Shown: piece by piece, positions 16,947 through 25,997 of the stretch | How the letters are laid out: each line of letters begins with the position of its first letter | Numbering within the stretch: the first letter of the stretch is position 1 | NCBI GenBank assembly: GCA_015521115.1 | Contig: WAOT01000001.1 | Span: 1-64,000, forward strand | Direction: 5' to 3' | Source: Desulfurococcales archaeon | GTDB taxonomy: Archaea > Thermoproteota > Thermoprotei_A > Sulfolobales > Acidilobaceae | Length of the DNA stretch: 64,000 nt | Made by a program: the position numbers and the translations under genes | The notes under the pieces: model-generated | Told to the model about the DNA's origin: nothing | The model's input: the letters and a program-made list of their open reading frames with translations, nothing else | Databases searched by the model: none

Positions 16947-18554
16947 GTGCCCCGCGAGCATGTAGGCTTCCGTGAGGCCTTCAGTATTGGAGTTGGGGGG
17001 ATGATAGGGGGCGGTATATTCGCTGTCCTAGGCCTAAGCCTGCAGTTGGCAGGTGCGGGTGCCCCGGCCGCATTCCTCCTCGCAGGCCTTGTGGCCCTCT
17101 CAACGGCGTACTCGTACATGAAGCTGACTAGGAGGTACCCGAGCCGTGGCGGTACGGTGGAGTTCCTTGTACGGGCCTATGGTTCGGGGCTCGTCTCAGG
17201 GGGTCTTAACGTGCTCCTCATCCTGGCCTACACTGTTATGATAGCCTTATACGCCTACGCATTCGGCGAGTACGCTGCGAGCTCCTTCGGCGGTGGGTGG
17301 GCGTGGGCCAGGAGCCTCTCAGTCGCTGTGATCGGGGCTTTCGCTTTCGTCAACGCCCTAGGCGCTGTCGTTAGCGGGAGGGTTGAGGACGCCCTCGTAT
17401 TCTTCAAGTTGGGGGTTCTACTCTTAGTAGCCTCTGCTGTCATCCCATTCGTGGACTGGAATAGGCTATCGCCTAGCAACTGGCCCCCTCCCACTATGAT
17501 AGTGGCGGGGGGTATGATCATATTCCTAGCATATGAGGGGTTCGAGCTGATCGCTAACGCCTCTGCTGACGCGGAGCGTGTTGAGGACGTCGTTAAGGCG
17601 TACCCCGCCGCTGTCTTAACTGTCGTGGGTGTGTACGTCCTTATAGCGGCGATAGCGGCTGGAGCAATGAGCCCTGAGGTGGTTGAGAGGGCGAGGGACT
17701 ACGCCCTAGCACAGCTCGCCAGCATCCCCCTTGGCAGGCCCGGCTTCCTCCTTGTCGTGGCGGCAGCACTCGCGTCCACAGCCTCAGCGATAAACGCAAC
17801 CCTCTACGGGACTGCGGGTATAAGCTATATCGTGGCAAGGTATGGGCAGCTGCCTAAGAGTGTTGGGAGGAGGATCTGGGGGCACGCTCCAGAGGGCCTT
17901 GTCATAATATCACTGTTATCCTCCATACTGGTTCTGGGCTCGGGCCTGGAGGCGATAAGCTTCGCAGGCAGTGCCAGCTTCCTACTGATCTTCTCCGCCG
18001 TGAACCTAGCAGCCTACAGGCTGAGGAGGGAGGCTAAGACTAGCCCCCTAGTAACGCTCGGTGGACTGGCTTTGACCCTGGTCAGCCTCTCCATACTCAC
18101 GTACCATACCTTAACCGTCTCCCCAGACCAGGTGGGGCTCTTCGCCCTCACGGCTGCAGGGGCTTTCGGTGTTGAGGGGCTGTATAAGTCACTGACTGGT
18201 AGGAGGCTCGGGGAGTATATGGATCCCCTACTTGAGGAGAGGGAGAGGCTTAAGAGGGAGTGGGACAAGTGGATCCCCGGAGTCCTCCACGCTATTGGGA
18301 GGAGTGTCGGCGAGTTCGAGGCCTACCTGATCGGTGGTGTGGCCCGTGGTGAGCACCACTCCTCGCACGATGTAGACATACTCGTGGTCGTCAAAAAGCC
18401 TACCATGACCTCTAGGGAGCTCGAAAAGAGGGTGAGGAGGAGCGCGGGGCTGCCCCGACACCACCCACTCCACATACACCTCGTATCCCAGGAGGAGAGG
18501 GACGAGTACCTCAAGAGATCCCGGAAGTACAGGAAGCTCCACCCCAAAGAATAG
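16947..18554 (+). CDS. APC-family amino-acid permease with C-terminal nucleotidyltransferase domain
   Basis: 535 residues. The first ~420 form an APC-superfamily carrier: SIGVGGMIGGGIFAVLGLSL in helix 1 (the GxG(I)F substrate site), about 12 helices, and YEGFELIANASADAE in helix 6. After a charged linker (PLLEERERLKREWDKW) comes a minimal nucleotidyltransferase fold: LIGGVARGEHHSSHDVDILV, residues 461-480, with the GG, the SxxDxD metal aspartates (D475, D477), and a third strand HPLHIHLVS. The reading frame is continuous. The fusion implies that carrier activity may be modified, or that the domain senses nucleotides; both are inference. GTG 16947 starts the protein. Confidence 0.85.
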   Translation: MPREHVGFREAFSIGVGGMIGGGIFAVLGLSLQLAGAGAPAAFLLAGLVALSTAYSYMKLTRRYPSRGGTVEFLVRAYGSGLVSGGLNVLLILAYTVMIALYAYAFGEYAASSFGGGWAWARSLSVAVIGAFAFVNALGAVVSGRVEDALVFFKLGVLLLVASAVIPFVDWNRLSPSNWPPPTMIVAGGMIIFLAYEGFELIANASADAERVEDVVKAYPAAVLTVVGVYVLIAAIAAGAMSPEVVERARDYALAQLASIPLGRPGFLLVVAAALASTASAINATLYGTAGISYIVARYGQLPKSVGRRIWGHAPEGLVIISLLSSILVLGSGLEAISFAGSASFLLIFSAVNLAAYRLRREAKTSPLVTLGGLALTLVSLSILTYHTLTVSPDQVGLFALTAAGAFGVEGLYKSLTGRRLGEYMDPLLEERERLKREWDKWIPGVLHAIGRSVGEFEAYLIGGVARGEHHSSHDVDILVVVKKPTMTSRELEKRVRRSAGLPRHHPLHIHLVSQEERDEYLKRSRKYRKLHPKE

Positions 18555-18597
18555 TATAGTGTTACTGCACGATCTGGGACGTGAGGGTGGAGCGGCT

Positions 18598-19569
18598 GTG
18601 CCTGCTAGACCACTAGTCCTCGTGCATGGAGGGGCCGGTAGGTGGAGCCTGGTCTTCGAGGCGGCGCGTGAGGCGGGGGTCGAGATCACTGAGGAGAGGG
18701 TTATGAGGGCTGTTGAGGCGGCTGCACATAGGGGTCTCAAGACCCTCCTATCCACGGGCGACCCTGTCAGTGCCGTTGTGGAGGCGGTAGCTTACATGGA
18801 GGACTCGGGCCTCTTCAACGCAGGGGTGGGGAGCAGTCTTGACGCCTCGGGAGGGCTGAGCATGGACGCAGGCGTCATGAGGGACACCCCTCTAGCAGCT
18901 GGAGGTGTCGCCTGCGTTAGGATCCCGCGCAACCCTGTCAGGCTCGCTAGGTACGTTATGGAGGAGACAGGGCACGTGATAATGTGCGGTGAGCCCGCTG
19001 ACAGGCTCGCCGCCAGGATAGGCCTCCCACCGCACCCGGGCCCGAGCCCGAGGGCTAAGGCTCTCCACAGGCTCCTGGTCGGGAAGGCTAGGAAGTGGGA
19101 GGAGGGGTTCGAATACTATAGGCAAGCTCTGAACCGGGCTGAGAAGCTCGGCTTCCTCACAGGCGACACTGTTGGAGCTGTTGCCGTGGCCCCCGATGGC
19201 AGAACCGCGGCCGCGGTAAGCACTGGGGGGACAGCCCTCAAACTCCCCGGTAGGGTGGGTGACTCACCCCTCCCAGGCGCAGGCTACTACGCACTCCCAA
19301 ACGCTGGAGCTGCGGCCGCTACTGGGAGGGGCGAGAGTATCATGCTAGCCCAGCTCACAGGCACAGCCGTCTCCCTCCTACGTGAGGGGCTGAGGCCTGG
19401 TGACGCTGCGTGGGAGGCCCTCTCAAGGATGAGGAGACTAACCGGTGAGAGGGGCGGGCTAATACTGGTCTCTAAGGGTGGAGAGTACGCGGCAGCGTTC
19501 AACACTGAGGCGATGCCATGGGCTGTCGCCACGCCCGAGAGGAGCGGGAGCGGGCTGTGGGGGAGATGA
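18598..19569 (+). CDS. Type 2 L-asparaginase / isoaspartyl peptidase (Ntn-hydrolase)
   Basis: About 323 residues. Opens with LVLVHGGAGRWS, typical of the family, then AVAYMEDSGLFNAGVGSSLD and SMDAGVMRD. The autoprocessing site is GDTVGAVAVAPDG: cleavage before the Thr exposes the nucleophile of the beta chain, and GGTALKLPGRVGDSPLPGAG supplies the substrate pocket. These enzymes hydrolyse L-asparagine and isoaspartyl dipeptides, useful for repairing thermally damaged peptides. GTG 18598 has GGGTGGAG at 18585-18592; the upstream in-frame GTG 18559 lacks such a site. Confidence 0.93.
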   Translation: MPARPLVLVHGGAGRWSLVFEAAREAGVEITEERVMRAVEAAAHRGLKTLLSTGDPVSAVVEAVAYMEDSGLFNAGVGSSLDASGGLSMDAGVMRDTPLAAGGVACVRIPRNPVRLARYVMEETGHVIMCGEPADRLAARIGLPPHPGPSPRAKALHRLLVGKARKWEEGFEYYRQALNRAEKLGFLTGDTVGAVAVAPDGRTAAAVSTGGTALKLPGRVGDSPLPGAGYYALPNAGAAAATGRGESIMLAQLTGTAVSLLREGLRPGDAAWEALSRMRRLTGERGGLILVSKGGEYAAAFNTEAMPWAVATPERSGSGLWGR

Positions 19570-19573
19570 TAAC

Positions 19574-20791
19574 TTGAAGAGCGGGAGGGGAGATTGCGTC
19601 CTCGTCCTCGCCAGTAGGAGGCACAGTGAGCCCTACATATCCCGCATCCTATCGTGGGTCAAGGGGGTTCTGGGTAGGGCTAGGCTCGTCGTGGAGGGCC
19701 AGGAGAACCTGGACATATCCGGGTGCAGGTCTATAGTCGCAGTCCTCGCCACAGGCGGGACGGAGCAGTTGGCCCTTGAACTGGTGGAGAGAGCCGCCAT
19801 GGCCGGCACAGCTGTGGGCCTGGTAGGAGTCCCCCTAGCTAATAGTACGAGCAGTCTCGCCGAGGTCTCGCCTCTCGTTAGGGGTAAGGCGACTGTGGAA
19901 GTGCTACCAGGCCTCAACGAGGCGGGTGCTGAGACCCTCGCGGACTTGGCCCGTGGTGTGAGGGCTGCGGGGAGGCTCCGGGGGGCCAGGTTGCTGGTCA
20001 TTGGAGGGGTGAGCCCTTGGATCCCCGGCGGCCCTCAAGGCTTATTGGAGAAGCTCGGTGTGAGGGTCGATTTCATGGGTGTGGACGAGTTTATCGACGT
20101 GTTCCGAAGGGTCGAGGGAGGTTGGCCCGAGGCTGAGAGGCTCCTATCTAGAGCGGTAAGGGCCGAATATGTCGAGGGCGAGCCACGGAGGAGCCTGAGG
20201 GTTGCACGGGCAGTCTTCGAGGCGGCAGGGGGTTACGACGGTGTCAGCCCAGGATGTATACACTTCCTTGAGAAGACGGGGGCTAACGCTTGCCTGGCAC
20301 ATTTCCTCCAGGAGCTGGGGGGCGTGACGGTCGGGTGCGAGGGCGACTTGACCGGGCTCCTATCCCTGATGTTAGTGGCAGAAGCTCAGGGGGCTCCCGC
20401 TTGGCAGGCCAACATCGCGGGTGTTGGGGAGGACTGGATCCTGTTAAGCCACTGTGCCCCTCCTGCATGGTATGCCGCCAAGTTCTCCCTCGGCCCCCAC
20501 TTCATAACCGGTGGTAGTGTGACGGTGAGGGCGGAGCTGTGGCTTAGGAGGGCGACACTCCTCCGCCTAAGCCCGGGTGGCGATAGGGCATTGATCCTTG
20601 AGGCACCCGTTATAAGCGGTTCCCCGGGGTGGGAGATGCAGTGTGAGACCCAGCTCCTCCTCGAGTCGAGGGCTGGGAGGAGCCTCGTGGTCGACGGGCT
20701 CGGCAACCACCAGGCCGTAGCTGCTGGGGGCATGGCCGGGAGGCTCTGGCATGCAGTTAGAGCTTTGGGCATGGAGCCGGTCATCCTATAG
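19574..20791 (+). CDS. L-fucose isomerase-like superfamily protein
   Basis: About 405 residues beginning at TTG 19574, preceded by GGGAGATGAT and only 4 bp after the asparaginase stop. The N-terminal half has repeating beta-alpha units (CRSIVAVLATGGTEQLALEL, ARLLVIGGVSPWIPGG) like the substrate-binding domains of fucose/arabinose isomerases. The C-terminal half has GCEGDLTGLLSLMLVAEAQG and LLSHCAPPAWYA, resembling the metal-site strands. In crenarchaea such proteins are annotated as sugar isomerase-like with no proven reaction. The assignment is at fold level. Confidence 0.65.
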   Translation: MKSGRGDCVLVLASRRHSEPYISRILSWVKGVLGRARLVVEGQENLDISGCRSIVAVLATGGTEQLALELVERAAMAGTAVGLVGVPLANSTSSLAEVSPLVRGKATVEVLPGLNEAGAETLADLARGVRAAGRLRGARLLVIGGVSPWIPGGPQGLLEKLGVRVDFMGVDEFIDVFRRVEGGWPEAERLLSRAVRAEYVEGEPRRSLRVARAVFEAAGGYDGVSPGCIHFLEKTGANACLAHFLQELGGVTVGCEGDLTGLLSLMLVAEAQGAPAWQANIAGVGEDWILLSHCAPPAWYAAKFSLGPHFITGGSVTVRAELWLRRATLLRLSPGGDRALILEAPVISGSPGWEMQCETQLLLESRAGRSLVVDGLGNHQAVAAGGMAGRLWHAVRALGMEPVIL

Positions 20792-20806
20792 CTAGGGTGA
20801 TGGGGG

Positions 20807-21406
20807 ATGAGGATACTGCACGTTTCAGACATGCACTGCAGGACAGACCTTCTACTGAAAGTCCTAGAAGAGGAAGAGTATGACATAGCCATAGCTAGCG
20901 GGGACTTCGAGTGCGTCGACACAGCGCAGGCATTCGCCAGGGCCGTTAAGGGGCGGGGCTACGCTGTAACAGGCAACCTAGACGACCCAAGCGTGGCCAG
21001 AACCCTTAGGGAGCACGGGGTTCTGATCGACGGTACGCTAGTAGAGTTTGAGGGGCTGAAGATCGGGGGGGTTGGGGGCATAGATGTTGCCGGGAGCCTT
21101 GAGGCCCTGGAGAGGAGGCTGAAGGAGAGGAAGGTGGACGTGCTCGTCTCCCACCACCCCCCTAAGGGGATATTGGATAGGACATTCTTCCGCCTGAGGA
21201 TCGGGCTCCGCGAGATCGGGTGGCTTGTGGAGAAGCTCAACCCGAGGGTGCACCTCTTCGGCCATGTGCATGAGTCCCGTGGTGTGGAGGAGAGGGGTGG
21301 GGTGCTGTTTGTTAACGCGGGCCCCCTCAAGAGCGGTCACTACGCAGTCATAGAGTGCGATAGTGGCCTCGAAAACTGTAGGGCTGAGCTGAGGAGGCTC
21401 TCCTAG
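20807..21406 (+). CDS. YfcE/MJ0936-type metallophosphoesterase
   Basis: 199 residues. The calcineurin-like metal ligands appear in order: HVSDMH, ASGDFE, TGNLDD, SHHPP and FGHVHESRG, ending with NAGPL. Two divalent metals are expected. The size matches archaeal phosphodiesterases with broad activity in vitro. ATG 20807 follows GGGTGATGGGGG. It ends 4 bp into the convergent RFC large-subunit gene. Confidence 0.9.
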   Translation: MRILHVSDMHCRTDLLLKVLEEEEYDIAIASGDFECVDTAQAFARAVKGRGYAVTGNLDDPSVARTLREHGVLIDGTLVEFEGLKIGGVGGIDVAGSLEALERRLKERKVDVLVSHHPPKGILDRTFFRLRIGLREIGWLVEKLNPRVHLFGHVHESRGVEERGGVLFVNAGPLKSGHYAVIECDSGLENCRAELRRLS

Positions 21407-22836
21407 CCGAAGAACATGTCTAGGGTCTTGCCCTTCTCCCCCTCCTCCTTCTTACGCCTCCTACCCCTCCTCCTAGTCCTGGGCTTCTCCTCCGCCTCTA
21501 CGACAGCTTCGGCCTCAGCCTTAACCTCCTTCGGCCTGGCCCTCCTGATCTTCTCCGCGAGCTCTAGTATCTCGTTGGCCCTGGCCTGGGCTAGGAACTT
21601 GACCTCCTCCCTCGTGAGCCCGTATCCAAGGGTCAACCTTGCGGCTACGACTGGGCTGTTCCTGAATATTATGAAGAGGTAGGGGAGAACCTCTGCCTTG
21701 AAGGCCCTCTTAGACACCCCCAGCCTAGGCGCAATCCTCTCCGCTATCCGCTCCCTTATCTGCCTCACTTCTTTGAGGCTGGCCATCAGCCTTATCCTCT
21801 CGGGGAAGGCGTAGCGGCCCTTAAGCACCTGCCCTTCCCGCCGGGCGAAGGCCACGCCTGGGCCTATTAGGTCGAAGACGTAGCTCAGTAGTGACCAGCT
21901 CCCCCCGTACTTGGCGCGGGAGAGGAACACTGTGGCCCTTGAGAGCGCGTCATACGCCCTGAAGAGGTCTCCTGGTTCCCCGTATTTTTTGGGTATGTTA
22001 TCGTTGATCCATGCTATGAGGGTCTCGTAGTCCTCTTCGCTCTGGGTGACCGCCTTTTTAGCCATCCAAGACGCCTTGGCGTAGAACACCATGTTGAGGG
22101 TTCTCCATATGTCCACGCTCTTCTCCCTACCCCTCAGCACGGCCCTTGCGAGCTCGTATGTTACCTTGCCGTAGCCCTCAGCTATGGCTTGGAGGTCGTT
22201 TATCGCGGCCCTCACATCTCCCTGGCTCAGGTCTGCTATGAGGCTGAGGGCCTCCCTCTCACAGTACAGCCTCTCGGCCTCACATATCCTAGAGAGGAGC
22301 CTCATTATGAGCGTCTTGGTCAGGGGTTTGAACTGCACTAGTATGCAGTGCTCCCTTAGGGGTCTGAGCTGATCCTTCCAGGGGTCGTTAGCGGTCATGA
22401 CTATGGGGTTCCTCGTCTGGGGTATGATGCGGAGCAGCTCGTGAAGCCCCCCGGCATCCTCCCTTGGGGCTATGCCGTCGATCTCGTCTAGGAGGATTAT
22501 GACCCCCTTACCGAAGAGGGGCCTCTTCATGGCTGCCGTGCCTACAACCCTCCTTATGGCTTGGGCTGTCCTGTAGTCGCTCGCGTTTAACTCTATTACT
22601 TCGAAGCCGTGCTCGTTCGCGTACGCCTCAATGAGGCTAGTCTTCCCCACCCCCGGGGGCCCGTAGAGGAGGGCCGCCCTCTTGCTAGGGGGCTTCCCAC
22701 GGGCCCAGGCCGCGAACCATGCACCCAGGATCCTCTTGGCCTCGTCCTGGTTTAGTACCTCGTCTACCCTCTTCGGCCTGTACTTTATGATCCAGGGCAG
22801 CTTCCTCCTGCCCTGATAGCGGCGGGCTAGGCTCAT
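21403..22836 (-). CDS. rfcL: Replication factor C large subunit
   Basis: 477 residues. The clamp-loader ATPase loads PCNA at primer-template junctions. Walker A is LLYGPPGVGKTSL, Walker B ILLDEIDGI, followed by the sensor and lid regions typical of RfcL, and a long charged tail (RRRGRRRKKEEGEKG) ending in KTLDMFFG, a PCNA-interacting (PIP-like) peptide. The ATG at 22836 overlaps the rfcS stop as TGATG, which marks translational coupling; this is a better start than the longer in-frame extension into rfcS. Confidence 0.96.
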   Translation of the reverse strand: MSLARRYQGRRKLPWIIKYRPKRVDEVLNQDEAKRILGAWFAAWARGKPPSKRAALLYGPPGVGKTSLIEAYANEHGFEVIELNASDYRTAQAIRRVVGTAAMKRPLFGKGVIILLDEIDGIAPREDAGGLHELLRIIPQTRNPIVMTANDPWKDQLRPLREHCILVQFKPLTKTLIMRLLSRICEAERLYCEREALSLIADLSQGDVRAAINDLQAIAEGYGKVTYELARAVLRGREKSVDIWRTLNMVFYAKASWMAKKAVTQSEEDYETLIAWINDNIPKKYGEPGDLFRAYDALSRATVFLSRAKYGGSWSLLSYVFDLIGPGVAFARREGQVLKGRYAFPERIRLMASLKEVRQIRERIAERIAPRLGVSKRAFKAEVLPYLFIIFRNSPVVAARLTLGYGLTREEVKFLAQARANEILELAEKIRRARPKEVKAEAEAVVEAEEKPRTRRRGRRRKKEEGEKGKTLDMFFG

Positions 22837-23816
22837 CACGTTACACCCAGCTTCCTGCCCAGCATTGACAGCCATGCTATGAAAGCGGTGAGCTGTATGT
22901 CGTCGTCGCTCCCCTCGACTAGCCTGAAGTGGATCTCCCCGAGGTAGTCGGCCACAAGAACCCTGGCCTCTTCCGGCATGTTCACCTCCTTGCTGAAGAT
23001 CTCCCTATGGATCTGCTTCACAAGATCCTCACCGCTGAGGCCGTACTCTATCATGAGCCTCCTCATGAGCGTCCTGGCCTCGTCGAAGTCCCCCTTGAGG
23101 GCCGCGTTTATCATCTGCCTGACCTCCTTAGGCTTGGCCATACCAACGACCCTATAGACGGCCTCTACTGTGACCTTCCCTAGGGCGGCCGCCGCCTGGA
23201 GGATGTTTATCGCCTTCCTCATGTCTCCCGCGCTTATCTCGTAGATCGTCTCCAGCGCCTCCTCAGTGTACTCTACGCCCTCGTTCTCCGCGATGTACTT
23301 CAGCCTGCCTACTACGTCCTCCTTCTTTAGGGGCTGGAAGCGGAAGAACGCGCACCTACTCTGTATCGGGTCTATGATCTTGGAGGGGTAGTTTGCTATC
23401 AGTATGAACCTTGTCTGCGCGCTGTAGAGCTCCATAAGCCTCCTGAGGGCCTGCTGGGCGTCGCTTGTCATATTGTCTGCCTCATCCAATATTATGATCT
23501 TGAACGGTATTTCGGGCGGTGTCCTGCTCCTAGCGAACTCCTTCACCTTCTCCCTGATAACACTAATACCCCTCTCATCGCTGGCGTTGAGCTCAAGTAC
23601 GTAGAGCCTGTAGTCCTCTCCGTATAGGTCGTGGGCTAGCGCGTGCGCCGCCGTTGTCTTCCCCGTCCCTGCTGGGCCCGCGAAGAGCAGGTGGGGCATG
23701 TTCTTTGATTTCACGAACATCTTAAGCCTGCGGACAACCTCCTCCTGGTTTATGATCTCGTCCAGGGTCTTGGGCCTATACTTCTCTACCCAAAGTAGTT
23801 CTAGGGCCGAGCTCAA
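22836..23816 (-). CDS. rfcS: Replication factor C small subunit
   Basis: 326 residues; four copies with one large subunit form the archaeal clamp loader. Motifs: WVEKYRPKTLDEIINQEEVV, Walker A FAGPAGTGKTTAAH, Walker B IIILDEADNMT, the SRC arginine finger in PIQSRCAFFRF, and GDMRKAINILQAAAAL in the sensor-2 region. No intein is present. It is the first gene of the rfcS-rfcL pair; a TATA-like CTTATTTAG on the minus strand near 23861 could drive it. Confidence 0.97.
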   Translation of the reverse strand: MSSALELLWVEKYRPKTLDEIINQEEVVRRLKMFVKSKNMPHLLFAGPAGTGKTTAAHALAHDLYGEDYRLYVLELNASDERGISVIREKVKEFARSRTPPEIPFKIIILDEADNMTSDAQQALRRLMELYSAQTRFILIANYPSKIIDPIQSRCAFFRFQPLKKEDVVGRLKYIAENEGVEYTEEALETIYEISAGDMRKAINILQAAAALGKVTVEAVYRVVGMAKPKEVRQMINAALKGDFDEARTLMRRLMIEYGLSGEDLVKQIHREIFSKEVNMPEEARVLVADYLGEIHFRLVEGSDDDIQLTAFIAWLSMLGRKLGVT

Positions 23817-23978
23817 GTTTTACACCCACACCTTCCCGGGGGTTACTAGGGGTCTTACCTTCTAAATAAGGGAGTCCTCCCGGGCAATGGCGCGGTACTC
23901 TAATATAGTAGTACCTGGCGTGATCAATTCCGGGATGCTAGAGTACGGTGTTACATAGCTGGGTGGAAGTGATCGGCC
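23817..23978. promoter_or_regulatory. Divergent rfcS / orc promoter region with inverted repeat
   Basis: A 162-bp gap. It holds GGTACT (23894-23899) and its reverse complement AGTACC (23910-23915) flanking CTAATATAGT, a TATA-like core for the Orc1/Cdc6-like gene, plus three CCCGGG or CCGGG elements. It lies beside an Orc1-type gene, so it is a place to look for an origin, but I find no clear ORB sequence. Confidence 0.4.
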
Positions 23979-25211
23979 TTGCTGGAGGTCAACATAATAA
24001 GGGACATGAGGGTCTTCGAGGACAGCTACATACCGCCCACACTACCGGTCAGGCAGGACATCGCAGACATGCTGGCGATGAGGTTCTATAGGAGGATTAT
24101 GAGGGGCGCCTCCTCAGCCGACCTAACACTAGTCTACGGCAACCTGGGTAGGGTCGGGATCGGTAAGACCACCATAGTTAGGTATGCCGCCCGGAAGGCG
24201 GTGGAGGTGGCCAGGAGGAAGGGATATAATACTGATTATGTGTACGTGAACCTCTTCGACGGCCCCACAATACATGAGGTCATTAACAGGATACTCACCC
24301 AGCTCAACCCCAAGATAGCCTGGAGGGGTGTGAGCTTAAGCGATAAGATCCAGGCCCTAGCAGACACCCTCTACATGAACAATATGAGGCTCATAGTGAT
24401 CCTAGACGAGATCCAGACCCTCTTCAAGAGGCCGGGCTCAGACGCGGACAAGCTCTACACCCTCATACGCCTCCACGAGCTAGCCCCCCACAGGGTGGAG
24501 AGCGGGGTGGGGGCCGACTACGTGCTGATAGCGAGTAACGAGATGATCCTCTCATACCTGAGGGAGAGGCTCCCCATGATCGAGAGCCAGATAAGCTACA
24601 TACTACGCCTCGACCCCTACCGTAGCGCGGAGCTCTACAAGATACTCCTCCAGAGGGCGGAGCTAGGGTTATACCCCGGCACATGGGATGACTCGCTGCT
24701 AGCGACGATCGCAGACTTCTACGGCATAGACAGCCCGGTAGCGAAGAGGCCTGAGGGCAGCGCTAGGATGGCCATAGTTGCCCTAAGGACGGCGGCCGAG
24801 ATAGCGGAGTCCGAGGGCCAGCATAGGATAACGGGGAGGCACGTTAGCATGGCCCTAGGGATGGCCACCCCAGCCTCCCTGGACAGGAGGATCCTGGAGA
24901 ACCTGAGCAAGCACGAGCTCCTACTCCTACTAGCCATAGCGCAGCTGACAATGGAGAAGGACGACTTCTCCACGACGGGAGAGGTCAGGAAGCTCTACGA
25001 GGAGCTAGCGAAAGAGCACGGGGAGAAGCCCCGGGGACATAGCCAGTTTAACGAGTACATCAAGAAGCTCAGCGCCCTAGACCTAATAATAGCGCGGCCT
25101 AGCAGCAAGGGCGTTAGGGGGAGGACGACCCTGATGCGCATAGCCCCCGAGATCCCGGCAGACCTACTGCGGAGCGAGATAATGCTCATACTCGAGGGGG
25201 CTAGGGGTTGA
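23979..25211 (+). CDS. Orc1/Cdc6-like AAA+ ATPase
   Basis: 410 residues. N-terminal FEDSYIPPTLPVRQDIADML matches the segment before the ATPase core in archaeal Orc1/Cdc6. The P-loop is NLGRVGIGKTTIVR, Walker B LIVILDEIQTLF, sensor LIASNEM, and RMAIVALRTAAEIAE is the sensor-2 helix. A C-terminal winged-helix domain follows (LSKHELLLLLAIAQ, TTGEVRKLYEEL). Such proteins mark and open replication origins; crenarchaea have several paralogues, and this looks like a divergent one. TTG 23979 follows GGTGGAAGTGATC. The next small regulator overlaps its stop. Confidence 0.82.
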   Translation: MLEVNIIRDMRVFEDSYIPPTLPVRQDIADMLAMRFYRRIMRGASSADLTLVYGNLGRVGIGKTTIVRYAARKAVEVARRKGYNTDYVYVNLFDGPTIHEVINRILTQLNPKIAWRGVSLSDKIQALADTLYMNNMRLIVILDEIQTLFKRPGSDADKLYTLIRLHELAPHRVESGVGADYVLIASNEMILSYLRERLPMIESQISYILRLDPYRSAELYKILLQRAELGLYPGTWDDSLLATIADFYGIDSPVAKRPEGSARMAIVALRTAAEIAESEGQHRITGRHVSMALGMATPASLDRRILENLSKHELLLLLAIAQLTMEKDDFSTTGEVRKLYEELAKEHGEKPRGHSQFNEYIKKLSALDLIIARPSSKGVRGRTTLMRIAPEIPADLLRSEIMLILEGARG

Positions 25212-25495
25212 GGGTTGAGGAATTCTGCGACCCAGTAACAGTCAGGATTCTCCTCTACATCCTAAGAGAGGGGCAGTCGAACATAACTAGGATCTCAAGG
25301 GAGCTCGAGATCCACCACAGGGTCGTGAAGAGGCATATGGACAAGCTGAAGGCGATGGGAGTAGTCGATGAGAGGACGTATAAGAGGATGAGGGTGTACG
25401 TGGCCAACCTTAAAGACTCCCGAGTAGCCGCACTCAAAGACCTGCTAGAGGAGCTAGCGGGACTCCTACAACTATTCCCCGAGGTGAGAGGATGA
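25208..25495 (+). CDS. Small winged-helix DNA-binding protein
   Basis: 95 residues: VTVRILLYILREGQSNITRI, then SRELEIHHRVVKRHMDKLKAMG as helix-turn-helix, and a short wing (DERTYKRMRVYVA). The TTG start overlaps the TGA stop of the Orc1/Cdc6-like gene, and its own stop overlaps moaC, so all three are one transcription unit. It may regulate that unit; not shown. Confidence 0.78.
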   Translation: MRVEEFCDPVTVRILLYILREGQSNITRISRELEIHHRVVKRHMDKLKAMGVVDERTYKRMRVYVANLKDSRVAALKDLLEELAGLLQLFPEVRG

Positions 25496-25950
25496 GCCAT
25501 ACCCCCCACATGGTGGACATATCACAAAAACCGCCCGTCCACCGGGAAGCCACAGCGGCCGGGAGGATTAGGCTGCGTAGGGAGACCATAGAGAGGATAA
25601 AGCGTGGTGAGGTGGAGAAGGGAGACCCCCTCCAGATAGCAACGGTAGCGGCGATTATGGCCGTAAAAAACACGCCCCAAATAGTCCCACTATGCCACCC
25701 AATACCAATACATGCCGTGAAAGTGGACTACGAGATCGGGGAGACGTGGATCGAGGCCAGAGTAACAGTCAAGACAAAGGCCGAGACGGGGGTCGAGATG
25801 GAAGCCCTAACAGGGGTGACAGCAGCCCTACTAGCGATATGGGACGTCGTCAAAAAATACGAGAAGGACGAGGGAGGCCAATACCCATACACTAAAATAG
25901 ATAATATTAAAGTCATTAGAAAAGAAAAACACGGGCCCACTACAAACTAG
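25492..25950 (+). CDS. moaC: Cyclic pyranopterin monophosphate synthase (MoaC)
   Basis: 152 residues. MoaC converts the MoaA product to cyclic pyranopterin monophosphate, the first dedicated step of molybdenum/tungsten cofactor synthesis. Signature segments: MVDISQKPPVHREATAAG, TPQIVPLCHPIPIHAVKVDY (active-site loop), TGVEMEALTGVTAALLAIWD and the C-terminal YPYTKIDNIKV. Length equals the family. No other moa genes are in the window. It overlaps the upstream regulator by 4 bp. Confidence 0.97.
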   Translation: MSHTPHMVDISQKPPVHREATAAGRIRLRRETIERIKRGEVEKGDPLQIATVAAIMAVKNTPQIVPLCHPIPIHAVKVDYEIGETWIEARVTVKTKAETGVEMEALTGVTAALLAIWDVVKKYEKDEGGQYPYTKIDNIKVIRKEKHGPTTN

Positions 25951-25997
25951 TGGGGCTCCCAGACCATGCGAGGACGGCTCGGGAACGTATTCAAGGA

